Positions 8,268 through 14,992 are shown, counted from the stretch's first letter. The stretch is DNA of 15,240 nucleotides from Clostridiales bacterium (GCA_003518755.1 DOYA01000061.1:1-15240), one strand, 5' to 3'. The notes: a model not told the origin generated them from the sequence alone. Program-made: numbers and translations.

Positions 8268-8786
8268 ATGAAAACTAAAAGAATAAAAGATATAAGTGAA
8301 TTAGATTCAATAGATTTATCAGAAATGACAAGAAAATTTGATATAAAAAGTTTTTATTTAGAATCTGAGGATATTATTGCAACTATAATAATAACACAAA
8401 ATCAGGTTATTATTGTTTGTGCAGAATCTAATTTAGAGCATCCAAAGATTTATGATAAAATATTAGAATTAATAGAAAGACTAAATGATAATGTTCCCAG
8501 TATAATGATACATTGTAGAAATGATATGTTTGTACCTTGGGTAAATAATAAAAAATGTATAACAAACAAACAAAATGAAATTGTAATTGCATTTTATAAT
8601 CAGTTATTGCAAATAAAAGAAAATGTAGAACTGGATTTTGATGAATTAAAGAGTATAATGGATGATTTTAAAGCGAATTTACCAAATAATATTGATTCAC
8701 GTCCATTGCAAATAAAAAAAGAGAAAATAATTGGAATACCAATTGATGAATATAGAATGAAAGCTTCAAGTGAAAATGAAAGATAA
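8268..8786 (+). CDS. Hypothetical protein (172 aa) in the tsaD-recG operon
   Basis: I do not recognise the family. The protein is soluble, with no membrane segment. Residues 30-55 (FYLESEDIIATIIITQNQVIIVCAE) look like a beta hairpin or sheet. Residues 58-72 (HPKIYDKILELIERL) and 105-135 look helical. The C-terminal ~35 residues are polar and charged. The start has a weak site (AAGAAAAGAG) 14 nt after the phosphoesterase gene. The stop is 21 nt before recG. Its position between two coupled genes and its uninterrupted length support a real gene, but no function can be given. Confidence 0.78.
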   Translation: MKTKRIKDISELDSIDLSEMTRKFDIKSFYLESEDIIATIIITQNQVIIVCAESNLEHPKIYDKILELIERLNDNVPSIMIHCRNDMFVPWVNNKKCITNKQNEIVIAFYNQLLQIKENVELDFDELKSIMDDFKANLPNNIDSRPLQIKKEKIIGIPIDEYRMKASSENER

Positions 8787-8807
8787 AAATAGTTAAAAGG
8801 AGTAATT

Positions 8808-10854
8808 GTGATAGATTTAAACAAGCCAGTTCAATATGTTAAGAATGTTGGACCAACAAGAGTTAAATTGTTGAATAAATTGAATATAAACACTTTGCAA
8901 GATTTAATATCATATTTTCCTAGAAATTATGAAGATAGAGGAATAGCAAAAAGACTTTCTGATTGTGCAGATGGAGAAGATGCTCTAATTAAAGGTGTTG
9001 CAATTACAAAAGTTCAAGAGATTTTTGCAAGAAGGCTTAAGATGTATAAGCTGATTATTCGTGATGGTGAAACGCCTTGTACTATAGTTTGGTATAATCA
9101 AAGCTATTTAAAAAATGTTATAAAAATAGGTCATACATACAATTTTTATGGAAAAGTGGAAATCAAACTTGGAAGGTATGAAATGAAATCTCCAATTTTT
9201 GATGAATCTGGAGAAAACAAAAATACAGGAAAGATTATTCCAATTTATCCTTTAACATATGGTATTTCACAAAATACAATTAGAAAGATAATTGAAAATG
9301 GAGTAAATGAAGCTTTTGGAAATTTAGAAGAAACTTTGCCAGATTATATTTTAGAACAATATAAGCTTATGGATATAAATAATGCTATGAAAAAAGTTCA
9401 TTTTCCAGATAATAAGCAAGATTTTATTAAAGCAAGATATAGATTAGTTTTTGAAGAACTATTAAGTTTTCAATTAGCTCTTTTAAAAATAAAAGAAAAT
9501 TATAAAAATGATGAACAAGGAATAGAATTTGACAAAAATGTAAAAATGAGTGATGTTATAAACACATTGCCATTTAAACTAACTAAAGCTCAACTTAGAG
9601 TTTTGGAAGAAATAGATTTAGATATGGAAAGTTCAAAGCCTATGAATAGGCTATTACAAGGAGATGTTGGATCAGGAAAAACTATAGTTTCTGAAATTGC
9701 TGCATACAAAGCTGTAAAATCTGGATATCAAGCCGCAATTTTAGCACCAACTGCAATTTTAGCTACACAACATTTTGAAAATTTCCAAAAAACCTTAAAT
9801 CAATTTGGAATAAGAATAGAGCTTTTAATATCTGCAATTACAAAAAAGAAAAAACAAGAATTAAAAGAAAGACTTAAGAATGGTGAGATAGATATTTTAA
9901 TTGGAACACATGCAATGCTTGAAGATGATGTGGAATTTAAAAATTTAGGACTTGTTGTTACAGATGAGCAACATAGATTTGGTGTTAAGCAAAGAGCTAA
10001 AATTTCAGCAAAAGGAAATAATCCAGATGTACTAGTAATGTCAGCAACACCAATTCCAAGAACTTTAGCATTAATTCTATATGGAGATTTGGATATATCA
10101 ATTATTGATGAGCTTCCTCCAAATAGAAAAAAAATAGATACATTTGCAGTTGGAAAAGATATGGAAAACAGAATAAATGCATTTATTACAAAACAAATTA
10201 AGCAAGGAAGACAATGTTATATTGTATGCCCGTTAGTAGAAGAAAATGAAGAAATGGATTTAAAATCTGTTACAGAGCTTGCAGAAAAATTACAAAAAGA
10301 AATATTTCCACAATTTAGAGTAGAATTTTTACATGGAAAAATGAAACCAAAAGAAAAAGATGAAATAATGCTAAAATTTAAAAACAAGGAAATAGATATT
10401 CTAATTTCTACAACAGTCATAGAAGTAGGAGTAGATGTTCCCAATGCCAATATTATGGTAATAGAAAATGCTGAAAGATTTGGGTTAGCTCAACTTCATC
10501 AGTTAAGAGGAAGAGTAGGACGTGGAGAATATCAATCTTACTGCATTTTAAAATTTGAAGGAAGAGGAAAAGTTGTTCAAGAAAGAATGAAAATAATGTG
10601 CCAAACAAATGATGGATTTATAATTTCTGAAAAGGACTTAGAACTAAGAGGCTCAGGAGATTTCTTTGGAACAGCTCAGCACCGGAATTCCTGAGATGAA
10701 AATTGCAAACCTTTTTGAAGATATAGATGTTTTAAAAAGAGTACAAAGGCTTTCAAATCAAATAATTACAGAAGATCCAAAGTTAGAACAAGAAAAAAAT
10801 TTAAGATTAAATAACTTGATAAAAACAAAGTTTACAGGGAAGATTGAGATATAG
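8808..10854 (+). pseudogene. recG: ATP-dependent DNA helicase RecG, frameshifted near the 3' end
   Basis: RecG remodels stalled replication forks and Holliday junctions. From GTG 8808 (AAAGGAG upstream) the first frame gives 628 residues with stop TGA at 10692-10694. It has an N-terminal wedge/OB region (about 1-230), Walker A GDVGSGKT (285-292), DEQH (386-389), SATPIPRT (412-419), TVIEVGVDVPNA and QLRGRVGRG. The family block ELRGxGDFFGTxQxGxPEFKxA is broken. The first frame ends GDFFGTAQHRNS. The +1 frame from about 10684 continues GIPEMKIANLFEDIDVLKRVQ to the stop at 10852-10854. Removing one C from the CC at 10682-10683 restores GTAQHGIPEMK and a 681-residue protein of usual length. It is either a real inactivating insertion affecting the RecG-specific C-terminal region or a sequence error. 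Confidence 0.9.
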
Positions 10855-10922
10855 TGTTGTCACAGGTACCGGAAAATTTTGACATGAATGTTGTCATTAG
10901 TACCGGAGAATTTTGACACAGA
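10855..10922. repeat. Two tandem 34-bp repeat units directly after recG
   Basis: Unit 1 (10855-10888) and unit 2 (10889-10922) are abutting direct repeats, identical at 26 of 34 positions. Both share TGTTGTCA, then GTACCGGA, then AATTTTGACA. Each unit has its own short inverted ends (TGTCA ... TGACA). The array begins on the base after the recG stop and ends just before the ribosome site of the 56-residue gene. Tandem short repeats with TGT...ACA-like ends recall the multiply repeated termini of IS21-family elements, but no transposase is present. That origin is only a hypothesis. Confidence 0.8.
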
Positions 10923-10933
10923 AGGAGTAAAAA

Positions 10934-11104
10934 ATGTTAAAATTAATTGCATTAATTATAGTTTTAATAGGAGTAATATTCATATATGATGCTAGACTTT
11001 TAAGTGAAAAATGGTTTGGATTTGGTGACCAAAACCAAGCAACAGCAGGAATAAAAATACTAGGATTTATTTTCGCAATAATAGGTGCAGTAATAATTTT
11101 GTAA
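10934..11104 (+). CDS. Small two-helix membrane protein (56 aa)
   Basis: The reading frame gives 56 residues: a hydrophobic helix (about 2-18, LKLIALIIVLIGVIFIY), a short polar segment with DARLLSEKWFGFGDQNQATAG (19-39), and a second helix (about 40-56) ending AIIGAVIIL. It would be a hairpin in the membrane with a conserved-looking polar loop. GAAGGAG at 10921-10927 is a strong ribosome site. The ATG spacing (6 nt) is good. From memory, similar short proteins with a Phe-Gly-Phe-Gly-Asp-Gln-Asn loop occur in Clostridia without assigned function. Its stop codon coincides with the first base of the 200-bp inverted repeat. No clear promoter precedes it. Confidence 0.78.
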   Translation: MLKLIALIIVLIGVIFIYDARLLSEKWFGFGDQNQATAGIKILGFIFAIIGAVIIL

Positions 11105-11303
11105 TTTTTTCATTTAAGGATGGTCCTTTTTTGACAATTTAATGTAAAGAACTAATCCTGTTTAACCGCATATCATTTTTAAAATCCTATGGTACCCCCT
11201 TTAGGGATACCCACCATACGGATTTTAAAAACGAAATGCTGACGCGGATTAGTTCTTTTTAATGAAGCAGTGTCAAAAAAGGACCATCCTAAAATGAAAA
11301 AAT
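11104..11303. repeat. 200-bp inverted-repeat (MITE-like or long hairpin) element
   Basis: The outer arms 11104-11136 and 11271-11303 are 33 bp each and complementary except at one position. They end with TTTTTTGACA inward of AAGGATGGTCC. Internal arms continue the fold: AAAGAACTAATCC (11147-11159) with GGATTAGTTCTTT, TTTTTAAAATCC with GGATTTTAAAAA, and TATGGT with ACCATA around the tip. No open reading frame or clear target-site duplication was found. The layout fits a miniature inverted-repeat element or a long double terminator between the 56-residue gene and the transporter gene. Confidence 0.85.
11116..11132 (+). terminator. Short hairpin with T-run in the left arm of the 200-bp element
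   Basis: AAGGA (11116-11120) and TCCTT (11124-11128) enclose a TGG loop, and T's run on to 11132. The mirror-image copy in the right arm (11281-11290 region) would do the same on the minus strand. The stem is only 5 bp, so termination may instead depend on the larger fold. Confidence 0.4.
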
Positions 11304-11325
11304 AAAAAATGAAAGGAAGAATAAT

Positions 11326-12192
11326 ATGATATTTAGTTTACTTACATTTGCATTATGGGGAATTACAGATGTATTTTATAAAAAAGGAAATTCTGAAAAA
11401 GATGATAAATATAGTGATTTAAAAACAGGTATAATTGTTGGAATTGTAATGGGAATTTATGCCTTAATTTATATGATTGTAAAAAAAGTAGAAATAAATT
11501 TAATGGATATTTTAAAGTATTTACCAGTATCATTATGTTATATTTCTTCAATGGTAATAGGGTATAAAGGGCTAAAATATCTGGAATTATCAATAATGAG
11601 TCCAGTTGAAAATACCAGTGGTGTAATAACATCACTCTTACTGATTTTGTTTTTTAAAGAAAAATATCCAATACCAGTATATATAGGAATAGTATTAGTT
11701 TTTATAGGTATTTTATTAATATATAGAAGAGAGAAAAAAGAAAATAGAACAATCGGTAAAAAAAGCTTTTTGGCAATATTTTTACCCATTATATATTGCT
11801 TATTAGATGGTTTAGGTACATTTTTAGATGCATTGTATTTAGATAAGTTTGAGATTATAAATGAAGATACAGCTTTAATTGCTTATGAATTTACTTTTTT
11901 AATTTTTGCAATATTTGGAATGATTTATTTATCAGCTAAAAAGGAAAAAATGTCATTATTAAAAGAAAAATATAAAGGAATGGCTGCAATTTTTGAAACA
12001 CTTGGGCAATTTTTCTATGTATTTGCAATGGCATCAGATTCAACTATAGGAGCTACTATAGTAGGTTCATATTGTATTTTATCTTTAATACTATCAAGAA
12101 TTTTCTTAAAGGAGAAATTAAAAACAGAAAAATATATTGCAATAGGAATAGCAATAATCGGATTGATTTTATTAGTAGTATATGATCCTTGA
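11326..12192 (+). CDS. EamA/DMT-superfamily membrane transporter
   Basis: This is an integral membrane protein of 288 residues with about ten helices (roughly 2-18, 34-53, 65-80, 90-110, 116-133, 148-170, 184-203, 218-236, 241-260, 268-286). They are arranged as two five-helix repeats, the standard drug/metabolite transporter fold. Each half ends with the typical FKEK-Y / LKEKL-TEKY segment before its last helix. The substrate cannot be read from sequence. Such proteins move amino acids, nucleotides or other metabolites, and many are uncharacterised. GGAAGAAT precedes the ATG. The last codons overlap the -35 box of the fba promoter, and the gap to fba is 52 nt. No promoter of its own is obvious in the 200-bp element upstream. 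Confidence 0.88.
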   Translation: MIFSLLTFALWGITDVFYKKGNSEKDDKYSDLKTGIIVGIVMGIYALIYMIVKKVEINLMDILKYLPVSLCYISSMVIGYKGLKYLELSIMSPVENTSGVITSLLLILFFKEKYPIPVYIGIVLVFIGILLIYRREKKENRTIGKKSFLAIFLPIIYCLLDGLGTFLDALYLDKFEIINEDTALIAYEFTFLIFAIFGMIYLSAKKEKMSLLKEKYKGMAAIFETLGQFFYVFAMASDSTIGATIVGSYCILSLILSRIFLKEKLKTEKYIAIGIAIIGLILLVVYDP

Positions 12193-12217
12193 CAGATAAA
12201 TTAATTTGCAATAGAAT
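12189..12217 (+). promoter_or_regulatory. Near-consensus sigma-A promoter of fba
   Basis: A perfect TTGACA (12189-12194) and TAGAAT (12212-12217) are separated by 17 bp. The -35 box overlaps the TGA stop of the transporter gene. The start would be near 12224, so the leader is only about 20 nt, with AGGAGG at 12231-12236. This leaves no room for a riboswitch and suggests strong constitutive expression, as expected of a glycolytic gene. Confidence 0.8.
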
Positions 12218-12244
12218 AAAAGAAAAAAAGAGGAGGAATAAATA

Positions 12245-13174
12245 ATGTTAGTTACAACAAAGGATATGTTTGAAAAATCAATGAGAGAGGGGTTTGCAAT
12301 TGGTGCATTTAATGTAAATAATATGGAAATAATCCAAGCTATTGTTGATGCAGCAGCTGAGGAGCATTCACCAGTAATATTGCAAGCATCTTCAAGTGCA
12401 ATTAAATATGCAAGAATTAATTATTTAATGAAAATGGTAGAGGCTGCTTGCGAGGAACATCCAGAAATACCAATTGCAATACATTTAGATCATGGACCAG
12501 ATTTTGAAACAGCTAAAATGTGTATAGATAATGGATTTACATCTGTTATGATTGATGGTTCAAAATATAGTTTTGAAGAAAATGCTAGTCTTACAAAACA
12601 AGTTGTTGAATATGCACACTCTAAAGGTGTTATGGTAGAGGCTGAAATTGGTAAACTTGCTGGAATAGAGGATGATGTCAATGTTTCTGAAGGGGATGCA
12701 ATATACACAGATCCAGCTGATGCTGAAAGATTTGTTAAAGAAACAGGATGTGATTCTTTAGCTATTGCAATAGGTACAAGTCATGGAGCATATAAATTTA
12801 AAGGAGAAGCCAAACTTCGTTTTGATATTTTAAAACAAGTAAAAGAAAGAATTCCTAATACTCCAATAGTATTACATGGAGCATCAACAGTTATTCCAGA
12901 ATTGGTTGAACAATGTAATAAATATGGAGCTGATATTCCAGGAGCAAAAGGTGTTCCAGATGATATACTTCATACTGCTTCTATTTCAGGAGTTTCAAAA
13001 ATAAATGTTGATACAGATTTAAGATTAGCATTAACTGCAGGAATTAGAAAAGTATTTGTAGAAGAACCATCTGCTTTTGACCCTAGAAAATATTTAACTC
13101 CTGCTAGAGAGTTAATTAAACAAACAGTACAGCATAAAATTAGAGATGTATTTGGTTCATCCAACAAGGCGTAG
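12245..13174 (+). CDS. fba: Class II fructose-1,6-bisphosphate aldolase
   Basis: This is the zinc-dependent aldolase that splits fructose 1,6-bisphosphate into dihydroxyacetone phosphate and glyceraldehyde 3-phosphate in the cytoplasm. At 309 residues it matches the FbaA form common in Bacillota. The active-site features are HLDHG (80-84, with D82 as the catalytic acid and H83 a zinc ligand), EAEIGKLAG (132-140), GTSHG (177-181, zinc ligand H180), LHGAS (210-214, zinc ligand H211) and INVDTDLR (253-260, phosphate and substrate binding). AGGAGG lies 8 nt before the ATG. It has its own strong promoter. A palindromic element with a T-rich end follows the stop. A tagatose-bisphosphate aldolase is a distant alternative. 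Confidence 0.96.
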   Translation: MLVTTKDMFEKSMREGFAIGAFNVNNMEIIQAIVDAAAEEHSPVILQASSSAIKYARINYLMKMVEAACEEHPEIPIAIHLDHGPDFETAKMCIDNGFTSVMIDGSKYSFEENASLTKQVVEYAHSKGVMVEAEIGKLAGIEDDVNVSEGDAIYTDPADAERFVKETGCDSLAIAIGTSHGAYKFKGEAKLRFDILKQVKERIPNTPIVLHGASTVIPELVEQCNKYGADIPGAKGVPDDILHTASISGVSKINVDTDLRLALTAGIRKVFVEEPSAFDPRKYLTPARELIKQTVQHKIRDVFGSSNKA

Positions 13175-13177
13175 AGA

Positions 13178-13294
13178 AAAAAATAAAGGTTATCTTGCGT
13201 TGTTAAAATTTTACTTAAACGTCCTCAGCAACGTACACAAAGTACGCTCTGGTGTTTGCGTAAAATTTTGCCTAGCAATATAGCCTTTCTTTTT
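13178..13294. repeat. Palindromic interspersed element, copy A (downstream of fba)
   Basis: Imperfect outer arms (TAAAGGTTATCTTGCG... from 13184 and ...GCAATATAGCCTTTC to 13290) flank a centre with CCTCAGCA (13223-13230) and a small stem, CGTAC (13232-13236) and GTACG (13242-13246), around ACAAA. The internal AAAATTTTAC / GTAAAATTTT blocks also pair. The element starts within a few bases of the fba stop and ends in CTTTCTTTTT, so as RNA it would make a large hairpin plus U-run and may end fba transcripts. A second copy (B) lies at 14767-14940. Confidence 0.85.
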
Positions 13295-13324
13295 GCTCTT
13301 GATAGAAATAGTTTAATTATTATG

Positions 13325-13346
13325 AAAAGAGTATATATACTCTTTT
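13325..13346. terminator. Bidirectional hairpin between convergent fba and smpB
   Basis: This is a perfect palindrome, AAAAGAGTATA joined to TATACTCTTTT. The A and T ends provide a U-tract on either strand. It sits 23 bp beyond the smpB stop on the minus strand and downstream of fba on the plus strand, the place where a shared terminator is expected. Confidence 0.65.
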
Positions 13347-13368
13347 ATTATATGAAAAATGAAATGTC

Positions 13369-13824
13369 TTAATAGTTTCCTTTCAATGCTATTGCCATTC
13401 TTCGCTCTGCATCTTTTTTAGCAATAGATTCTCGCTTATCATATAGCTTTTTACCTTTACCAATTCCAAGCTCCAATTTAACTAGACTTCCTTTAAAATA
13501 GATTGAAATTGGAACTAAAGAATATCCCTTTGTTTGAACTTTTCCAATTAGTTTATTTATTTCAGATTTATTTAATAATAGTTTTTTATCTCTTAAAGGA
13601 TCTTTATTATATATATTTCCAAATTCATATGGAGAAATATGCATTCCTATAACAAAACATTCTCCATTATAAATTTTAGCAAAAGAATCTTTAAGATTTA
13701 CTTTTCCTTTTCTAATAGATTTTATTTCAGTTCCATATAATACAATACCACATTCGATTTTTTCTATTATTTCGTAATTATGATATGCATTTGGGTTTTT
13801 AGCTATAGTTTTGATATTTTCCAT
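13369..13824 (-). CDS. smpB: SsrA-binding protein SmpB (trans-translation)
   Basis: SmpB binds tmRNA and brings it to stalled ribosomes, where its C-terminal tail enters the empty mRNA channel. The protein has 151 residues, the usual size. It shows [33 protein letters not shown] (about 16-48), the central ISPYEFGN block (63-70) and the basic [11 protein letters not shown] motif (122-132), followed by the Lys/Arg-rich tail ending [11 protein letters not shown]. The ribosome site AAAGGGA lies 8-9 nt before the ATG at 13824. No tmRNA gene and no rnr are visible nearby, unlike the order in many Bacillota. The 198-bp inverted repeat begins 33 bp upstream of the start codon, so the promoter must lie within or beyond its arm. 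Confidence 0.97.
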   Translation of the reverse strand: MENIKTIAKNPNAYHNYEIIEKIECGIVLYGTEIKSIRKGKVNLKDSFAKIYNGECFVIGMHISPYEFGNIYNKDPLRDKKLLLNKSEINKLIGKVQTKGYSLVPISIYFKGSLVKLELGIGKGKKLYDKRESIAKKDAERRMAIALKGNY

Positions 13825-13856
13825 TTGTCTATCCCTTTCAAAATTTTTATTTTTAT

Positions 13857-14054
13857 CAATTAGAGTTATATTTATAATTTATGAAATTTCGAATGTGATT
13901 GGAGGTCGTGTCAGAGAGAGTTAGTTTTAATAAACTGAGGAAGCGCTGGCTTGCGAAGCAAGAGCAGTGAGAGGCTCGGTTTATTAAAATTTACTCTCTC
14001 TAGAGACCGTATTGAGCCGAGAAATTGAATAAATTATAAATATAACTCTAATTG
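13857..14054. repeat. 198-bp element with 25-bp perfect terminal inverted repeats
   Basis: 13857-13881 and 14030-14054 are exact reverse complements (25 of 25). Inside, 13913-13939 pairs with 13975-14001 at 24 of 27 positions plus two G-T wobbles. The tip is CTTGC-GAA-GCAAG (13950-13962). The whole unit can fold into one rod. It carries GC-richer blocks (GAAGCGCTGGC, GAGGCTCGG) unlike the flanks and no open frame. It fills most of the 349-bp gap between divergent smpB and the DUF5662 gene. I could not find a convincing target-site duplication. The rest of the gap holds the smpB ribosome site on the left and the promoter of the next gene on the right. Confidence 0.88.
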
Positions 14055-14115
14055 TTGTTTAATTCAAACAATGTAATAAAATTATATCATTTTGCTAGAA
14101 AAAAGTCAAAAACCA

Positions 14116-14144
14116 TTGCGAAATTTTGATTTTTATGGTTTAAT
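14116..14144 (+). promoter_or_regulatory. Candidate promoter of the DUF5662-type gene
   Basis: TTGCGA (14116-14121, 4 of 6), a 17-bp spacer and TTTAAT (14139-14144, 5 of 6). The start would be about 14151, some 23 nt before the ATG at 14174, with AGAGGAA as ribosome site. It lies outside the 198-bp element. Confidence 0.5.
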
Positions 14145-14173
14145 ACATAGAGAATTAGAAAAGAGGAACCAAA

Positions 14174-14779
14174 ATGTCAATGAATCTTATAAAAAATGCA
14201 GTAAAACATACAATACTTGTTACCAAACATAAATGGTTAGTTTTTAAATTCTGTTGTAAATTAGGAATGCCAATTAGAGGGTTAATGCATGATATGTCTA
14301 AGTTTTCTCCTGAAGAGTTTTTTGAAAGCATAAAGTATTATGATGGAAAAGTAACTCCTATAGAATTCTGTAAAAAAGATAAAGGATATTCTTTATCTTG
14401 GTTGCATCATAAAGGAAGAAATAAACACCATGATTCATATTGGGTAGATTTAAGTGCACCACAGGCAGCACCTGTAATTCCATATAAATATGTTATAGAA
14501 ATGTTATGTGATAAACTATCTGCAAGTATTACATATAATGGTAAAGATTGGACAAATTCATCTGAATATGATTATTGGCAAATTGAAAAAACAAGGATTA
14601 TTTTGAATCCTAAAGTTGAAAATTTTTTGTCAGCTGTTATTACAGAAATTAAAGATAACGGAATTGATAAGGTTTTAACAAAAAAACATTTAAAAGAACA
14701 ATATAAAAAATATTGCATAGATGATACGAGAGAGTATAAATATGTGTTTCACGGCCAATGGCAGGAGGTTGAAAAATAA
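14174..14779 (+). CDS. DUF5662 family protein
   Basis: A 201-residue soluble protein that I match from memory to the DUF5662 family of Bacillota, for which no function is established. Its diagnostic features are histidine-rich motifs: GLMHDMSKFSPEEF (37-50, with H39-D40), SWLHHKGRNKHHDSYW (75-90, with H78, H79, H85, H86), and the helix PYKYVIEMLCDKLSAS (103-118). The H/D spacing suggests a helical metal-binding fold resembling HD-type hydrolases, but that is inference. The ATG follows AGAGGAA. The gene has its own candidate promoter and is divergent from smpB. Its last three codons and stop lie inside the left arm of palindromic element B, so the end of the protein is encoded by the repeat. 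Confidence 0.87.
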   Translation: MSMNLIKNAVKHTILVTKHKWLVFKFCCKLGMPIRGLMHDMSKFSPEEFFESIKYYDGKVTPIEFCKKDKGYSLSWLHHKGRNKHHDSYWVDLSAPQAAPVIPYKYVIEMLCDKLSASITYNGKDWTNSSEYDYWQIEKTRIILNPKVENFLSAVITEIKDNGIDKVLTKKHLKEQYKKYCIDDTREYKYVFHGQWQEVEK

Positions 14780-14940
14780 AGGCCATCTTGCGTTGTTAAA
14801 ATTTTATTCAAAAATCCTCAGCACAAGGCATACTGACGCTGTAACTCACTAGCGTTCGAACAGCCTCAGCAATGTGCACAAAGCACACTCCGGTTTTTTC
14901 ATAAATTTTTGCCTAGCAATATAACCTTTCTTTTTCAACC
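14767..14940. repeat. Palindromic interspersed element, copy B (larger)
   Basis: Related to the element after fba. The 31 nt at 14777-14807 match 13184-13214 at 28 positions, and the 33 nt at 14903-14935 match 13262-13294 at 31 positions. Outer arms GGTTGAAAAATAAAGG (14767-14782) and CCTTTCTTTTTCAACC (14925-14940) pair at 15 of 16. Copy B holds two centre units, each beginning CCTCAGCA (14816 and 14864). The first folds through ACGCT/AGCGT (14836-14840 and 14851-14855), and the second through TGTGC/GCACA around ACAAA. The left arm includes the stop codon of the DUF5662 gene. The right end is T-rich and may terminate transcription. Confidence 0.85.
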
Positions 14941-14992
14941 ATTAAAGTTAAGAATACATATTATTTATAATTTATTAAGGAGGTAGTGTGTT

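Noticed and set aside
10683..10694. Programmed +1 frameshift at TCC TGA in recG
   Set aside because: There is no prfB-like CTT TGA C context and no strong Shine-Dalgarno-like stimulator at the right distance. RecG is not known for recoding. Kept only as an alternative in the findings.
10666..10854. Separate 62-residue gene starting at TTG 10666
   Set aside because: Its sequence continues the RecG family alignment in the +1 frame and has no ribosome site. It is the 3' part of the frameshifted recG.
10855..11303. Complete insertion sequence between recG and the transporter gene
   Set aside because: There is no transposase frame in this interval. The only coding sequence is a 56-residue membrane protein. 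At most these are remnants or non-autonomous elements.
12218..12244. Riboswitch or attenuator upstream of fba
   Set aside because: The predicted leader is only about 20 nt and no structured element fits.
13825..14173. tmRNA (ssrA) gene next to smpB
   Set aside because: The gap is filled by the 198-bp palindromic element. I found no tRNA-like CCA-ended fold and no ANDN...LAA-type tag frame.
13178..14940. CRISPR array or phage attachment sites
   Set aside because: The repeats are palindromic, only two copies, with genes between them. No regular spacers, cas genes or integrase are seen.
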